The notes under the pieces: generated by a model
Told to the model about the DNA's origin: nothing
The model's input: the letters and a program-made list of their open reading frames with translations, nothing else
The model's database searches: none
DNA from: Cymodocea nodosa
Lineage: Eukaryota; Streptophyta; Magnoliopsida; Alismatales; Cymodoceaceae
Assembly: GCA_036874045.1 (NCBI GenBank)
Contig: CM072339.1
Location: 9,245,501 to 9,309,500 of the forward strand
DNA length: 64,000 bases
Direction: 5' to 3'
Position numbers and translations under genes: made by a program
Shown: piece by piece, positions 45,314 through 58,065 of the stretch
How the letters are laid out: each line of letters opens with the position of its first letter
How positions within the stretch are numbered: the first letter of the stretch is position 1

Positions 45314-46551
45314 TGTAGGATCTTATGGCTACACAAGAGGGGGGTGAATTGTGATTTTCAACATTTTCGATTATAATTGAAACTTTAAAACTCAAAAACA
45401 AGTCGAGACACTGTTTTCATAAAATCATTTTTATTCAAGGTTTCAATTACAATATACAATTCAATTCTCCTCAGAAATTGTAGATGCAATTATATATCGA
45501 TACCATGTTTCATCTATACAATTTCATAACTACAAACAGAGAAAACTAATTTACGGAATTTAAAACATTTCTCCCTATTTGAGATCTTTTTTCTTCTTCT
45601 TCTCTTTCTTCTTTAGCAATTCTTTAGTGACGAATATCTAGTCTTTCTCTGCTTCACCAAATTTGCTTTCTTCTAATACTTTAAATCTTTAGTAACATAG
45701 ATCTTACCTTTTTCTGCTTCACTAAATTTTCTTCCACTTGAGAGCTTTTCCCCAAAGAGGTGTTTTTGATCCTTGAAAAGATTTTTCATTTGGTGTGCAA
45801 GGATAATTAATCAACGAGAATTCCATGCCCTTTATAATGTATCTTCATTTCATGCATATCCTCTATGTTTAATCACTATCAATTTTCCACTTCTTCACGT
45901 CTTCTCTTTTTTCTTCATTGAAATACACATGTTCTAACCCACGTTTACATTTCGAATTTTCTTTAATCATCAATCCTAGATCTCTGAAAAATTTCCTACA
46001 AAATAAACTTTCTCGTCCAAAATTTTTCATCAAGTGTAATAAGAAGTCATTACTTTAATGTTAACTAAACGAGTAACACAAGTAGATATATAACTTAACA
46101 TTTCTAACTTAACGAGTTCCTCATGTGCCAACTCACGTGACATGTACTATAGCTAACTCAATGAACTAAGTCCATGGTGTTACGCTAACTCAACGAACCA
46201 TCTCCGTGGTGTTACGATAACTCAACGAACCATCTTCGTTGTGTTACAGATAACTCAATGAACCAATAATAAACAAATGTTTTTATAATAAGAATTTTAC
46301 CACGTGTAAAAATAACAACTTAAGTTTTTATAATGCTAACCTAACGCGTTGCCTTAGTGTTCAATATAGCAACTAAACGCGTTTAGTTATGTTAATGAGT
46401 TAAACATGTGCACCTCACGTCATACAATATAACATTCGTAACTTATAATTTCACCACATGTACAACACTAACCTAATGAGTTCATCTCTTCTTTTACTCA
46501 CTAACTTAACAAGTTCTCACATGACCTATTTTAACCTATTTTAACAAGTTC
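45314..46551 (-). repeat. 5' LTR of element D, outer end missing
   Basis: About 1.24 kb of L1 LTR on the minus strand, with inner box GAGGGGGGTGAATTG, two decayed leader units (45620-45735), a TATA variant (45836-45829) and the AACTCAACGAACC array. Around 46535-46551 a short CTATTTTAAC duplication precedes the switch to element J. The TGTTGAG start is lost. Confidence 0.88.
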
Positions 46552-47381
46552 TCAATTTTCTTCATATTTAAGAATATCGGATATTGGAATCAGCAATCAA
46601 ATAATGTCAAAAATAAAAATTTCAACTCTGGTTTACATAGAGATAAATGTTCTAATAATTATAACACTAAGAGAAATAAACGTAAGAATAATTATCAGAA
46701 GATAGATAAGTTGAAGTTTAAAAATATTGATTATTTTGATATGACTCTCTCTAAAATTCTTGGACCCACTCAAAAATGGGTTCCAAGAGATAAAATCTCT
46801 TTTTAATTATTTTGTAGGTACACAAATCAATATAGATAATGGACAGTGGAGCATCCAGCCACATGACTGGAGATATACGATTACTTATTGAAGTAACAAA
46901 GACCAAGAATAGACAAGTTACCTTTGGAAATAAAAGCAAAACAAATATCCTTAGGTCTGGCAAGGTTCAGGTAACTGAAAAATGTTTAATAAATGATGTC
47001 TTATTAGTGGAAAACTTAGGTTTTAATTTATTGAGTGTTCCTATTTTAATGAAGTTTTACAGAGTAATTTTTGGAAAATATTCTTATAAAATTATGGACA
47101 TGTCTACAAATGAAATTTTATTCACTACATACAAGAAAGGATCTTTTTGTATTCTGAATTTGCCTTCTGATATTATTAAAGACAATGCTTGCTTAATTAC
47201 AGAATCGAATGAAGTTATTTTATGACATAGAAGGGTAGGACACTCAAACTGAAAATTATTACAAAAGTTGTCTAAAAAGAATCTAGTTAGAGGTTTACCT
47301 AGTATTAAGTACTTGAAAGAGTTTATGTGTAATGCATGTCAACTAGGTAAATTACATAAAACATCCTTTAAAATTCATTAA
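46552..47381 (+). pseudogene. pol: Copia fragment J1: gag C-terminus, protease, pre-integrase
   Basis: Plus strand. Gag tail with IDYFDMTLSKIL and QKWVPRDKISF, a stop, a short leader, then protease IMDSGASSHMTG (a Trp codon just upstream is TAG) and an open frame 46839-47225 to NEVIL. The pre-integrase HRRVGH and CNACQLGK follow with further stops to about 47381. A Sirevirus-like family distinct from L1. It is followed directly by a gag segment, so the order is abnormal. Confidence 0.82.
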
Positions 47382-49013
47382 TATAAGCTTTTTAAAATGC
47401 ACAAAAATGAATGTATCTCTGACATGTTTTCCCATTTTCTTGAGATTATAAATTCATTAAAATCTTTACACAATAAATTCGATGAAAAAGACTTGGTAAG
47501 AAAGATCCTTAGATCTTTAACTAAAATTTGGGCTCAAAAGACAACATCTATTGAAGAGTCCAAACATTTAAATACATATACTCTCGATGATCTTATAGGA
47601 AATCTGACAGCCTATGAAGTACAACATTTAGATCTAAAAGGGAAAAATCCTAAAAGGGATCTCGCTTTTGAGGCTGATAAAGTCTCAGAAGTCACTAGTG
47701 ATTCTAACGATGATTTACTATTGTTGGCTAGAAAATTTAGAAATCTTTTGAAGAAACGCAGGAACTTCAAGTCAGCAAGGACATCTGGAGATATGGAGAA
47801 GAAGTCATTCATGAAAGACAAAAGTATATGCTACAAGTGCAACAGGCTGGGTCACTTTCAAACTGATTGTTGTCTCAACACAGATAAGAAGAATTCGAAG
47901 AGAAATTTCAGGAATAAGAAATTTAGAAAGAGAAGGCGCTTAAAGTGACATGGGATGACTCTTCAGCTTCACAAAGTGAAGAAACAAAGGATTCAACATC
48001 AGACAATGAATCCTCATCAACATCAGATTCAAAAGAAAATCTGGCAAACGTATGCTTTATGGCAAAATCTAGTGAGGTATCCTTTGATCAAAATGCTAAT
48101 TTTGATAGTTTTGATGGATTACTTGTTGAATACAATAGACTGGCTAGAAAATATAAGAAAGTCAAAATAGAAAGAAAGGATACTAGGAAAATGCTAGATG
48201 AATCTGAAAATAAGATTGATTTTTTGAACTCTACGTTGAATAAATTTAAAGAAGAAAATCAAAGGCATGCACAAGAAATTTTAAAGTTCGCTGCTACAAA
48301 AAGAAAATTGCATGCTAATTGTGAAAATTTAATTGCTGATAAGAAGAAAATGATCTATGAAATTGAAAAACTGGACTAACTATTATTTATTTAAATTCAG
48401 AAATTGATGTGTTAAAGATTAAAATCTGCAATCAAAAGGCTATATTAAGTAAATGGAATAATATTCAAACTATAACAAATGAACTTAGTAGTAAAATATC
48501 AAATATAGAAAAACATGGTATTAGTTTACACGATGCATCTTCTGAAAATTATATATTACATGATGGTACTGCTAAAAATAATGTCTTTATTTCCAATACT
48601 AAGAATAGTAAGAGAAAAACTATTCCGTGTGTAATTAAAATGGGAGAAAAATATGTGCAAGTTGATAAAATGTAGCATATAAATGATAGCACATGATGCA
48701 AGAATGTCAAAAGAAATTTTCAGAAAAGTCAAGCTAAGTCATTTGAGAATCTTAATATTCTTGATCAATTTTCTTCATATTTAAAGAATATCAGATATTG
48801 GAAATCAAATAATGTTAGAAATGAAAATTTCAACTTTGGTTTACATAAAGATAAATGTTCTGATAATTATAACACTAAGAGAAAGAAACGAAAGAATAAT
48901 TATCAGAAAATAGATAAGTTGAAGTCTAAAAATATGGACTATTTTGATATGACTCTCTCTAAAATTCTTAGACCCACTCAAAAATGGGTTCCAAGAGATA
49001 AAATCTCTTTTTG
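47382..49013 (+). pseudogene. gag: Copia fragment J2: gag from mid-capsid to C-terminus
   Basis: Begins mid-Gag at YKLFKMHKNECISDMF. Open 47397-47948: capsid C-part and an intact knuckle CYKCNRLGHFQTDC (about 47830-47871). After a frameshift, 47945-48379 carries TWDDSSASQSEE, an acidic stretch and a coiled coil; 48409-48675 continues it. The end repeats J1: FDMTLSKILRPTQKWVPRDK and a TGA at 49012-49014. Bases 48769-49013 match 46552-46805, so J1 and J2 are overlapping copies of one element in head-to-tail order. Confidence 0.85.
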
Positions 49014-50104
49014 ACTGTTTTGTTATAAGGTAGTTTTAGAATTTAATGTCTTTATTATTAAAAATAAATAAATAAATAAAACAAAATGTCTATTTTCGAA
49101 TTACAGTTTTCTAGTAGTTAAGAATTTATGAAATTCTGATTTTTATTGAAGTCAATTTATTTAAGAAAAATTCAGAAAAGATTACTTAAGGAAAGTTAAA
49201 TTGATTTAATGTGAGTGCCAACTATATTTTTGTTACTTATGTATATGCTATTACAGAGATTTTAATAGGAGAATACATAGAAAGTATGTACTTTTTATTA
49301 AAGGAAAGTTATTAACATTCTGTTAGAAAAATTAAGTCTTGCGGTTGCCTCTAATTTAAATCTACTATTTCATTTCTTTTTTGTTTGCAATTACTTGAGT
49401 AATTAAGTCTGTTGGGGGATCTTAAACCCTAGTCACTTAAACCAACTGGTTTGGGATGTGCTGATTGAAAACTCATTTTGCAAGTAATTCAGATTATATT
49501 TTAAATAATAAAAAAAATACCTGTTCTCACTTGTCATTGAGTAACTAGTTATCTTTCCCCTAAGCAAAAGATTGTGATCACGTAAAAAGATGATATTGTG
49601 GGAGGTAATACATAAAATATATATATGAATATAAACAAAAAAAAGGAAAGGAAAAAGGGGCAATGTACTCAAGCTTAATTTATCTTTCAAAGTGTTATAA
49701 CAATCCTGCCATAATCTGTGCATATAATCCTTGTTATTTTTTTGTTATTATCTACTCTTTACACATAATGTACGATATTTATTGTCTTAAGTTTGTATAC
49801 TCATTATTGAATTCTTTTAAGTTCCTAAAGGTATATCTCTATGAATTTTCTTTTGTAAACTGACTAAGATAAAAGACAGAAGTCTAAATTGTTAACTCTA
49901 CTACTTATTTCTGTATTTAATTGAAATTAAAAAAAAAAGGGAGAGACTCAAATCTATTTAAGGCTTAGCATCCTCTTTAGGTAAGCTATTTGACCTTTTA
50001 AAGCCAAATCTACTTAGGGCTTGGCAACCTAGATTAAGTACGCCATAGATTCTTTACACCACATTTATGTAGGGGGAGCAATTTCTCGTATAATAATTCA
50101 TATC
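49014..50104 (+). other. Noncoding stretch after J2, with a purine tract near its end
   Basis: The first ~17 bp still match the J1 gag-pol junction, then the sequence diverges. No coding frame; short ORFs (49433-49723 minus, 49663-49863 plus) have no motifs. TGTAGGGGGAGC at 50068-50079 is a purine tract just before LTR piece P, so the stretch is probably the 3' noncoding end of a deleted element. Confidence 0.55.
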
Positions 50105-50448
50105 TTATGAACTATTATATGTTTTCATGAAAGAATCTGCATAATTTCAGGAAATTAACATTAATTCAGTACATTTCTGAACTATCGGTAAAATACATGC
50201 TTTTTAATTCTTAAGTGTCCAAATTTTCTATGATTTCGGAAGACTATTGTATATATATCGTATAGTTATGTTCTAAATGATCAATAGAATATTTTATTAT
50301 TTCCTAAAGTACACGTGTCAAAGCCTAAATGCATATCTTAAGTGAATGTTCGGTAAGTTATCTAGTAACTCTCCGAAATGCATCTGAGCATCGGATAGTT
50401 AGGTTTATAAGTATCCGAAAATATCTGAACACCTTAAGTTAGAATTAT
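50105..50448 (+). repeat. Athila-type LTR fragment P, left of element I
   Basis: Matches the LTR of H (20750-21075): ATGAAAGAATCTGCATAATT, the ACTTAAGTG/GTAACTCTCCGAAA module (50337-50379), and a final AGTTAGAATTAT. Continues on the far side of I at 59767 with ATTATGCACATGTTGAATTT, matching 21073 onward. Confidence 0.8.
50444..50448 (+). other. Target-site duplication of element I, left copy
   Basis: ATTAT directly before TGTAGG (reverse of the LTR end CCTACA). The right copy is 59767-59771. Removing the element and one copy restores the H-type LTR sequence. Confidence 0.9.
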
Positions 50449-51667
50449 TGTAGGATCGTATGGCTACACAAGAGGGGGGTGAATTGTGTTTTTCAACTTT
50501 TTATGATTATAATTGAAACTTTAATACTTAAAAACAAGTTGAGACATTGTTTTCATAAAATCATTTTTATTCAAGGTTTCAATTACAATATACAATTCAA
50601 TTCTCATTAGAAATTGTAGATGCAATTATATATCGATACCATGTTTCAACTATACAATTTCATAACTACAAACAAAGAAAACTAATTTGCGAAATTTAAA
50701 ACATTTCTCCCTGTTTGAGATGTTTCTTCTTCTTCTTCTTCTTCTTCTTCTTTCTTCTTCCGCAATTCTTCAGTGACGAATATCTTGTCTTTTTATGCTT
50801 CACTGAATTTGCTTTCTTCTGATACTTTAAATCTTCAGTGACGTAAATCTTACCTTTTTATGCTTCACTGAACTTTCTTCCACCTGAGAGCTTTTCCCCG
50901 AAGTGGTGTTTTTGATCCCTGAAAAGATTTTTCATTTGATGTACAGGGATAGTTTGATCAACGAGAACTCTATGTCTTTTATACTGTATCTTCATTTCAT
51001 GCATTTCTTCCATGTTTAATCACTACCAGTTTTCCACTTCTTTACGTCTTTTCTTTTTCCTTCATCGAAACACACACGTTCTGACCTACGTTTACATTTC
51101 GAATTTTCTTTAATCATCAGTCTTAGATCTCTGAAAAATTTCCTGCAAAATAAACTCTCTCTTCCAAAATTTTTCATCAAGTGTAATAAGAAGTTGTTAC
51201 TTTAATATTAACTAAACGAGTAACACAAGTAGATATTAACTTAACATTTCTAACTTAACGAGTTCCTCATGTGCCATTTCACGTGACAAGTACTGTAGCT
51301 AACTCAATGAACTAAGTCCGTGGTGTTACGCTAACTCAACGAACCATCTCCGTTGTGTTACGATAACTCAACGAACCAGTAATAAACAAATGTTTTTATA
51401 ATAAGAATTTTACCACATGCAAAAATAACAACTTAAGTTTTATAACGCTAACCTAACATGTTGCCTTAGTGTTCAATATAGCAACTCAACGCATTTAGTT
51501 ATGCTAACTTAACGAGTTGAACATGAGCACTTCACGTGATACAATATAACATTCGTAACATATAATTTCACCACGTGTATAATACTAACTTAATGAGTTC
51601 GTCTCTTCTTTTACTCACTAACTTAACGAGTTCTCACGTGACATATTTTAACCTTTAAGCCTCTAAC
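50449..51667 (-). repeat. 3' LTR of element I, outer part deleted
   Basis: L1 LTR from the inner end (TGTAGGATC, plus) to CCTCTAAC at about 51667. There it joins sequence just after the ORF3 stop, so the 3' noncoding part, both purine tracts and the LTR start were deleted in one event. Two leader units with intact arms (50768-50880) and a CTT microsatellite (about 50728-50757) are present. Confidence 0.9.
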
Positions 51668-51681
51668 AAGCAAACAAACAG

Positions 51682-53944
51682 TTAACGATCCCTCTTAAGT
51701 ATATCACTTATAGCATTACATATTTTATCTCCTAGATGTCTAATATCATTTCTGATGTCATTCAGCACTACATCTAAGTCAGGAATTAGTTGGAGTTGCT
51801 GTTCTGCTCGAACTAAATAACTTGGCTATTGTTGTTGTATATGGTCTGTATAATCAGGTTGTTGTTGTTGTCGTTGAGGTTTATGCATGACCTAGAATCG
51901 TTGCAAATCTTTTACACTAAATGCTCTCATGCCTTTAGTTTCAGAGGGCCAGTCGGATAAATTCAATTGGCTTGCAATGAGTCTACATACAACATCACCA
52001 TAAAGTAACTTGGAACTCATATGCTGTAGTTGAGAAGTGAAAACATCAAACCAATTGATTTGAATTCTATTCAGTAGGCTATAAGTTGCATATAAACAAC
52101 TTCTGCTGACTTCTATATTGTGTCCAACTCTCTGAAATAAATTTGCTTGCAATATATTTGTAATAAACCTTGCCTCTACATTCAAATTTTCCATTAATCT
52201 CATTTCAGAATATACATCTGGAATTTTTGATAAAGACTGAATGTTCCATTCCAGTTGTCTAATCATGTCAAATCTGTTAGTTACAACAACACCTTCATTC
52301 TTTAATCCCAAAACTTCAAAAATTAACTCAAGAGACAATGTAAACTCCTATTGATTTATTTGAGTTTTCATTATGTTGTCATTATTGACCAGATTGCTAT
52401 AAAAAGTTGCAATAAACTCTTTGTATTGCTTCCATTTCGTTCCAACTAGCAATAATTGAATGAAGCCTTGAAACTCAAATAGATCTCTCATTTCCATCAA
52501 ATTTCTAAATTTTATTGGATGAGCATGCAGAATCTGACATGTAATCAAATTATTGTATTTCTGCAATGCTTCTTCAGATCTAAAATGAATTGAATTACCT
52601 TGAATTTGTAAGATTGTACACAAACAAGGTGATACCTGAAGCCATGATTCAGAGTTTATTTCATCTTCAGGAACCTCTTCTTCAAAATGAATGTCATGTT
52701 GTTCCTCTATGAATATATTTTCTTGAAGCTACTTAGGTAAGCTTGATTCTTAAGCTTCAACAATGTAAGGAACATTTTCAATATGCTCAATATTCATCTG
52801 TTCAGTCTCTATAGAATCTTTAGAGTTCAATTTTTCCACCAATTCTACAACCGATATATCTATCTGTAATTGTTCATTTTGTTCAACAGATATTTCCATT
52901 AATACATGCTAGGAATTCTCAGACTCTGCTTCTATAGATTCTAAAGAAGGCTGGTTGATGTTTAGCTCTTTTGGAGTCTTAACTTGTTCAATATCTGCTA
53001 CTCCAGAAAATTCAGCCTGTGAACTAGTTACTGCCTCAACATTTTCAATTATATTTGCAATAACTTGTTCAATGTCAGGTGCCTGATGCTCTGATTTTTC
53101 AATTTCTGCATCATCAAGACTTGTACTAATAGACAAAGTTGAGCTCATATTTGACTTGGATTTCTTCTCAAGCTTTTTAGCAAGGGAAAATAAAGTCTCA
53201 ATATCTTCATCAGTTTCCGTATGTTCGGAACTAATGAGTTTATCAGATGCACAATAAGGTACAATATCTATATCTAGACATACATTGTCCTTTGGAAATA
53301 AATTTTCATCTGATTTTCCTTTTTCAATAGACTTTGTCCTTGAAGACATAATTTTTCTGATTTTCCTTCTACTATAACATTTCTGTTTCTCCTCTTCAAG
53401 TATTGTTGTTTTCTTTTCAAATTGCTCCATAAAAGTTTTCTGCTTTAGTTCTTCAAATGCTTTCAACTTTTCTTTTATCTACAACAATATTTGATTCTAA
53501 TTGTTTTGAATATAAAAGGGTAGGTATATCACATTCATGTTCTTCCTCAAATGGTTGTAGTCGTGTACCACTAATAGGAGTTTGAGGAATTCTATTTGAT
53601 AAACCTACACATTTTTCCATATATTTTGCATACTATTCCAAAAATGCAATTTCAGTACATTTCATTTTGTATTCTCTATCATATTTACTACGAATACCCA
53701 TGTATGTAATATTTGCATCAGTATGTTGAAGTTCTTGTCTAACTTCATCTAATATACCTTGAGGAAAGAAGTAATCTCTATAAATTTCTGCTAACCTTTT
53801 GTCCACTCGAAATACTTTTTTGAACCAAGTGCATGGAACTTCATCATTTTCTATTTCTTTTCCTTTTGCATCTCCTCTGCTTTTGCCTTTTCCTCTGCTT
53901 TTGCCTTTTCCTCTGCCATGACCTTTATAGAACTTGGAGACCAT
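51682..53944 (-). pseudogene. ORF3 of element I, longest copy (~754 codons)
   Basis: ATG 53944 starts MVSKFYKGHGRGKGKSRGKG, a basic repeat-rich N-terminus. Then WFKKVFRVDKRLAEIY, YMGIRSKYDREYKMKC and a stop (TAG, 53635-53633) where G has CAG. A one-base shift near 53470 leads into 53466-52909, a Glu/Lys/Ser-rich acidic and partly coiled-coil middle. The C-terminal domain (52623-51892) has FQGFIQLLLVGTKWKQY, TFYSNLV, LELIFEVLGL and SLLNRIQINWFDVF, resembling the Pfam 'putative plant transposon protein' family. It ends with a Gln-rich tail and NAISDILKRDR, TAA 51684-51682. No signal peptide or membrane segment was seen. Confidence 0.82.
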
Positions 53945-54944
53945 CGTCGTAGGTTGTAACAACAAGCAGGAAATATTTTCTTCATAAAGATTACAAATAA
54001 CCTAAGTGCCCGTGTAATAAGTGTTTAAATAGGGTTTTAAGCGAATAACTCAACGTGAAGAGAAGTCGGGTTTAGATATTTAAATAAATATTGAATAAAG
54101 TTTATTCAATCAAGGTACCCGAAATATTCAAGTATAACTCCTTGAGTTAACTAACCTAACGAGTAAAACACTGTCTAGAGGTAGTTTTACACGTTACCTT
54201 ATCTAACATAATGTTTAGTTAGTACACTTAAAACAAATTTTCGGATGCTTCCAACTGAAACATTCCAAACACATCACAATAGCTATATCTTATCATTTTC
54301 TTAAGAACATTGTAAACTATTCTAACATTCCTGTCCTTTGAATCTAAAATAGTTTGTTTGTCTTTTTAAATTATTTCATCAAGATTTTAAGAGGACATTA
54401 ATTCAGATTAACCAAGATTTGTATTCTGAATTATATTAATCTACTTTTAGACATTGTTAATCCTCCCTCTACATATATACTTCTTATATATTCAATAACA
54501 TACAAAATATACTTGTATAACAATAGATGTTAAGTATAACTATACTTTTAAATTTTCTTTTCAGAAACTTCCATTATTCTAACTTCATCAAAAATGATTT
54601 CCAAAATCAACTCCTACTGTATATGAATCAAAACACCACTTTGAACTCTATATGATTAATTCAAGGAGAATAAAAGAATGTATCTCAAATAAATGTTTTC
54701 AAAAGTACTAATGTTGATTCAATAAATCAGTATCATATTGGTAGAAACTATATTCGATTCAAAGATATCTGTAATTAACAAAACAACTTTTTCTTTTCAA
54801 AACAGTAAATATTGATAATTTTCTTTAAAAGTTAGTTTGAAAAGCTTGAATTATACAAGAGCTTTATAATATACCCGTGTAATGAGCTTTCAGTCAACAA
54901 CCCCAGATCTGATTAGGACCTTAGGTTGCCAGATTTAAACAATC
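53945..54944 (-). other. Noncoding region upstream of ORF3 in element I
   Basis: Homologous to 27976-29536 of G, including an internal purine-rich word (about 54475-54466). At about 54945 it joins pre-integrase/integrase sequence directly, marking the deletion of the integrase core, RT and RNase H. Confidence 0.7.
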
Positions 54945-55606
54945 ATTTTCCATAGACTCATGATTCTTGTTGGTCCAAATAGATCCATATGTATAAGTTC
55001 TAAGACTATCTTGCTTGAAATATCAGTTTTGGATTTGAAAGAGTTTTTGTGAAGTTTACTTAACTCGCATGCATCACACATAAAGTCCTTTGAGTATTTA
55101 ATCTTTGGTAAACCTCTCACTAAATGTTTTCTAGACAGTTTATGTAATTGTTTCATATTTATATGCCCAATCCTTCTATGCCATAGATATGCATCACTAG
55201 TTTCAGCTAGCAAACATGAATTTAAATCAACTGCACTAGAAGATAAAGATAAAATACATACAGAACATTTTCTTTTAGCAATAAACTTAATTTCATTTAT
55301 ATTTTTATCAATAATTTTGCATAGATTATCTTTAAACACTACATAATATCCATTCTTAGTTAGTTTTATAACACTCAACAAATTAAATCCTAGGTTTTCT
55401 ACATATAGTACATTTGAAATAACACAAGTCGAAGTTATTTGAACATTACCCATACCTATGATTTTATCCTTGCTTTTGTTTCCAAATGTTACACTTCCAC
55501 TCATGGTATTTGTAAAATTTTGTAGTAGACTTTTCTATCCAGTCATGTGACTTGACGCTCCATTGTCCAAGATCCATTTTGATGTTGTTTCCTCCTACAA
55601 AACAAA
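54945..55606 (-). pseudogene. pol: pol fragment of element I: protease, pre-integrase, start of integrase
   Basis: Follows the gag UAA. TAG at 55597-55595 where D has CAG, protease ILDNGASSHMTG (catalytic-motif Ser now Asn) and TAG at 55537-55535 where D has CAG. From 55504 the frame is open through HRRIGHINMKQL, CDACELSK and HMDLFGPTRIMS, then diverges into noncoding DNA. The DNG protease alone would make it inactive. Confidence 0.87.
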
Positions 55607-57865
55607 TTAAGAAAAACTTTTTCTTGGTACCCAATGTTGTTGAGGACCAAGTTCATCAAACGCATATTTCTTCTTTTTGTTTAAAAATTGTTTAACATTA
55701 TCATTTACATTCTTATTAGTTGTAAGTACTATAGACTTATTTTTAACATCATACTTACTTATAGCATTATTGCTCTTATAATCATTCTTTTTGTTTTTAG
55801 GTGTAGTATAATCAAGACCAAACTGATTTTTATAAGATGTTAATTTATTTTGATCATGCTCATACATTTCAGTAAGTTCATACCAAGATTTTGTACTTTT
55901 ATTTGAATTTTTAGTACATACAAAATCTTTTTCTACACATAAATTTTCAGATAAAGAACAAGCAGAACGAGTAATTGGTCTAACACTAGTGTTTTGAATT
56001 ACATGCTCGGGTTTCTGAATTTCCAATTTACTATAATTGTTTGAAATTTTAGAAACATTAGTAATTGAATTTCCAGAACAAGAAACAAGATTTTTAGAAA
56101 CATTTATAATCATGTTAGAAGTACATTTTGACAAATCACATTGATTTATATTATTACTACATGATTCATCCTTTGGAGTACCTACTTCTACATATTTATT
56201 ACCTTATTTCATGATAAAAGGAATTTTAGTCTTAGATTTACTTGAACTGCAACTAACAAATCCTTTATTGACTTGAGATTCAGGATATTCAGGATAATCA
56301 AATACTAAGCCAAATTTATATGACACCGCAAGGGTACTAGTTAGTTTCTCTAACTTAGTTTGACTTAAATTCCATTTCTCAATGGTAGAATTTAAATCTA
56401 GCTCTCTCAGTTCTAATTTATCTATCTGTAATTGAAGTACATTTATATTGTTTCTCAACATTTCATTTTCAAATTCTATCTTTAATTTTTCAGCATTTGT
56501 ATTCTATATTTATTCATGCAAGACACATTCATTAAATCTAAATTTATGCAAATCTCTAGCATGACTTTCATTATCACATTTAAACTTTTCTAAAGTAGTA
56601 GACAAGAAACAATTTTCTTCTTCCACAATGGACAAATAGTTTCTAATATTCTTATTTTCCAGTTTACAAACTTTATGTTTTTGAAATAACACATGATAAG
56701 CACATAATATTTCATCAAAGTTGAAATCTGAATAACTTTTAGGATCAGATATTACCTTAGACTAATCTGCCATGAAGCACACATGAGCAACGTCTTCTAA
56801 CTCTTGTTCGCCTTCTGAATGTGAAGATTTTGATAATAATTCCTCAGATTCAGACTCTTCAGACGTGTCATCCCAAGTGACCTTCAAAGCCTTTTTCTTG
56901 TAAAACTTTTTTTGAGTTTTCTAAGTCGTCTTCTTCTGATTTGTCCTACTTTGCCTTTCATTTTTCCTTATAGGACAATTTGGCGAAAGATGTCTAGGTT
57001 TCTTGCAGTTGTAACATACATACTTTCTAGATGAAGAATTCTTGTCATTTAGTGATTTTGACGTTGAGGGTTTATCATTCTTGTTCCTTTGGTGTTTCCT
57101 AGCTTTCCACGCTTTTTTGAATTTCCTAATCAGCAAAATCAAATCCTCGTCAGAATCAGTAGATATATCAGAATCTGAATTAATTTCAAAGGCTATTTCT
57201 TTCTTCATTTTTAGTTTGTTGTGACTCAGTGATTCATTTAATTGAACTTCATAAGCTGTTAAGTTTCCTATAAGTTCATTCATGGTATAAATATTTAAAT
57301 CTCGTGATTCCTCAATTGATGTCACTTTCTGAGACCATTTAGAACTTAGAGATTTGAGAATTTTCCTCACCAAATCCTTCTGTTCAAAATTCTTTCCTAA
57401 GCATTTTAAAGAGTTTATGATATCAAGAAGTTTGGAAAACATCTCAGAAATACTTTTGTCTTCATGCATCTTAAAGAGTTCATACTTATGAATCAACATG
57501 TTTACTTTAGTCTCTTTAACTTGAGAAGTACCTTCATGTGAAACTTTTAATGCATGTCACATCTCATAAGTAGATTTATATGCCGACACTTTACTGAACT
57601 ATTCATAACTCAATGCACAAAATAAAATATTTAAGCCCTTAGCATTCAGAGTTTCATTTTCTTTTTCAGTAATTGTCCAAGAATTATAAAGTGTAGATAA
57701 TGGAGTATATGGTTTAGAAATCTTGAACCACAACTTATGATCTATACCTTGAAGAAAAATAGTCATCCCATATTTCCAATATTCAAAATGTATTCCATCA
57801 AATAAAGGAGGACGATTAAGATTTTGGCCTTCATATAAAGAAAAATTACCATTTCCAGTAGCCAT
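55607..57865 (-). pseudogene. gag: gag of element I, single frame with stops only
   Basis: ATG 57865 (MATGNGNFSLYEGQN) to UAA 55609-55607, 753 codons with no frameshift seen. Stops: TAG 57601-57599 (YEQFSK position), TGA near 57560, TAG 56923-56921 (B has CAG), TAG near 56763, TAA near 56512 and 56206. Knuckle CYNCKKPRHLSPNC intact near 57010. TWDDTSEE, acidic stretch, coiled coil, then a long tail to QHWVPRKSFS. It is the clearest guide to the ancestral L1 Gag layout. Confidence 0.9.
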
Positions 57866-58052
57866 CTTACCTTAGATTTTTCAACCTATTTGATTTTAAA
57901 CAATCTAAAAACTTTAAAACAACTTAAGCCTTAAATCAAGAATGTTAAACATATGCTTAGATATTAATTTATGTTTAAAAACAAGGAAGGTAGAATAAGC
58001 AATGATATTAAATAAGTTGGTATCGATTTTATATCAAAGATTATTAACAAAT

Positions 58053-58063
58053 CTCTGATACCA
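58053..58063 (-). other. Primer-binding site of element I
   Basis: Minus strand TGGTATCAGAG, two bases from the LTR end at 58066. Confidence 0.9.
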
Positions 58064-58065
58064 CT

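Noticed and set aside
52909-53466. Acidic 185-codon ORF as a separate gene
   Set aside because: It is the middle of ORF3, separated only by a one-base shift and a stop.
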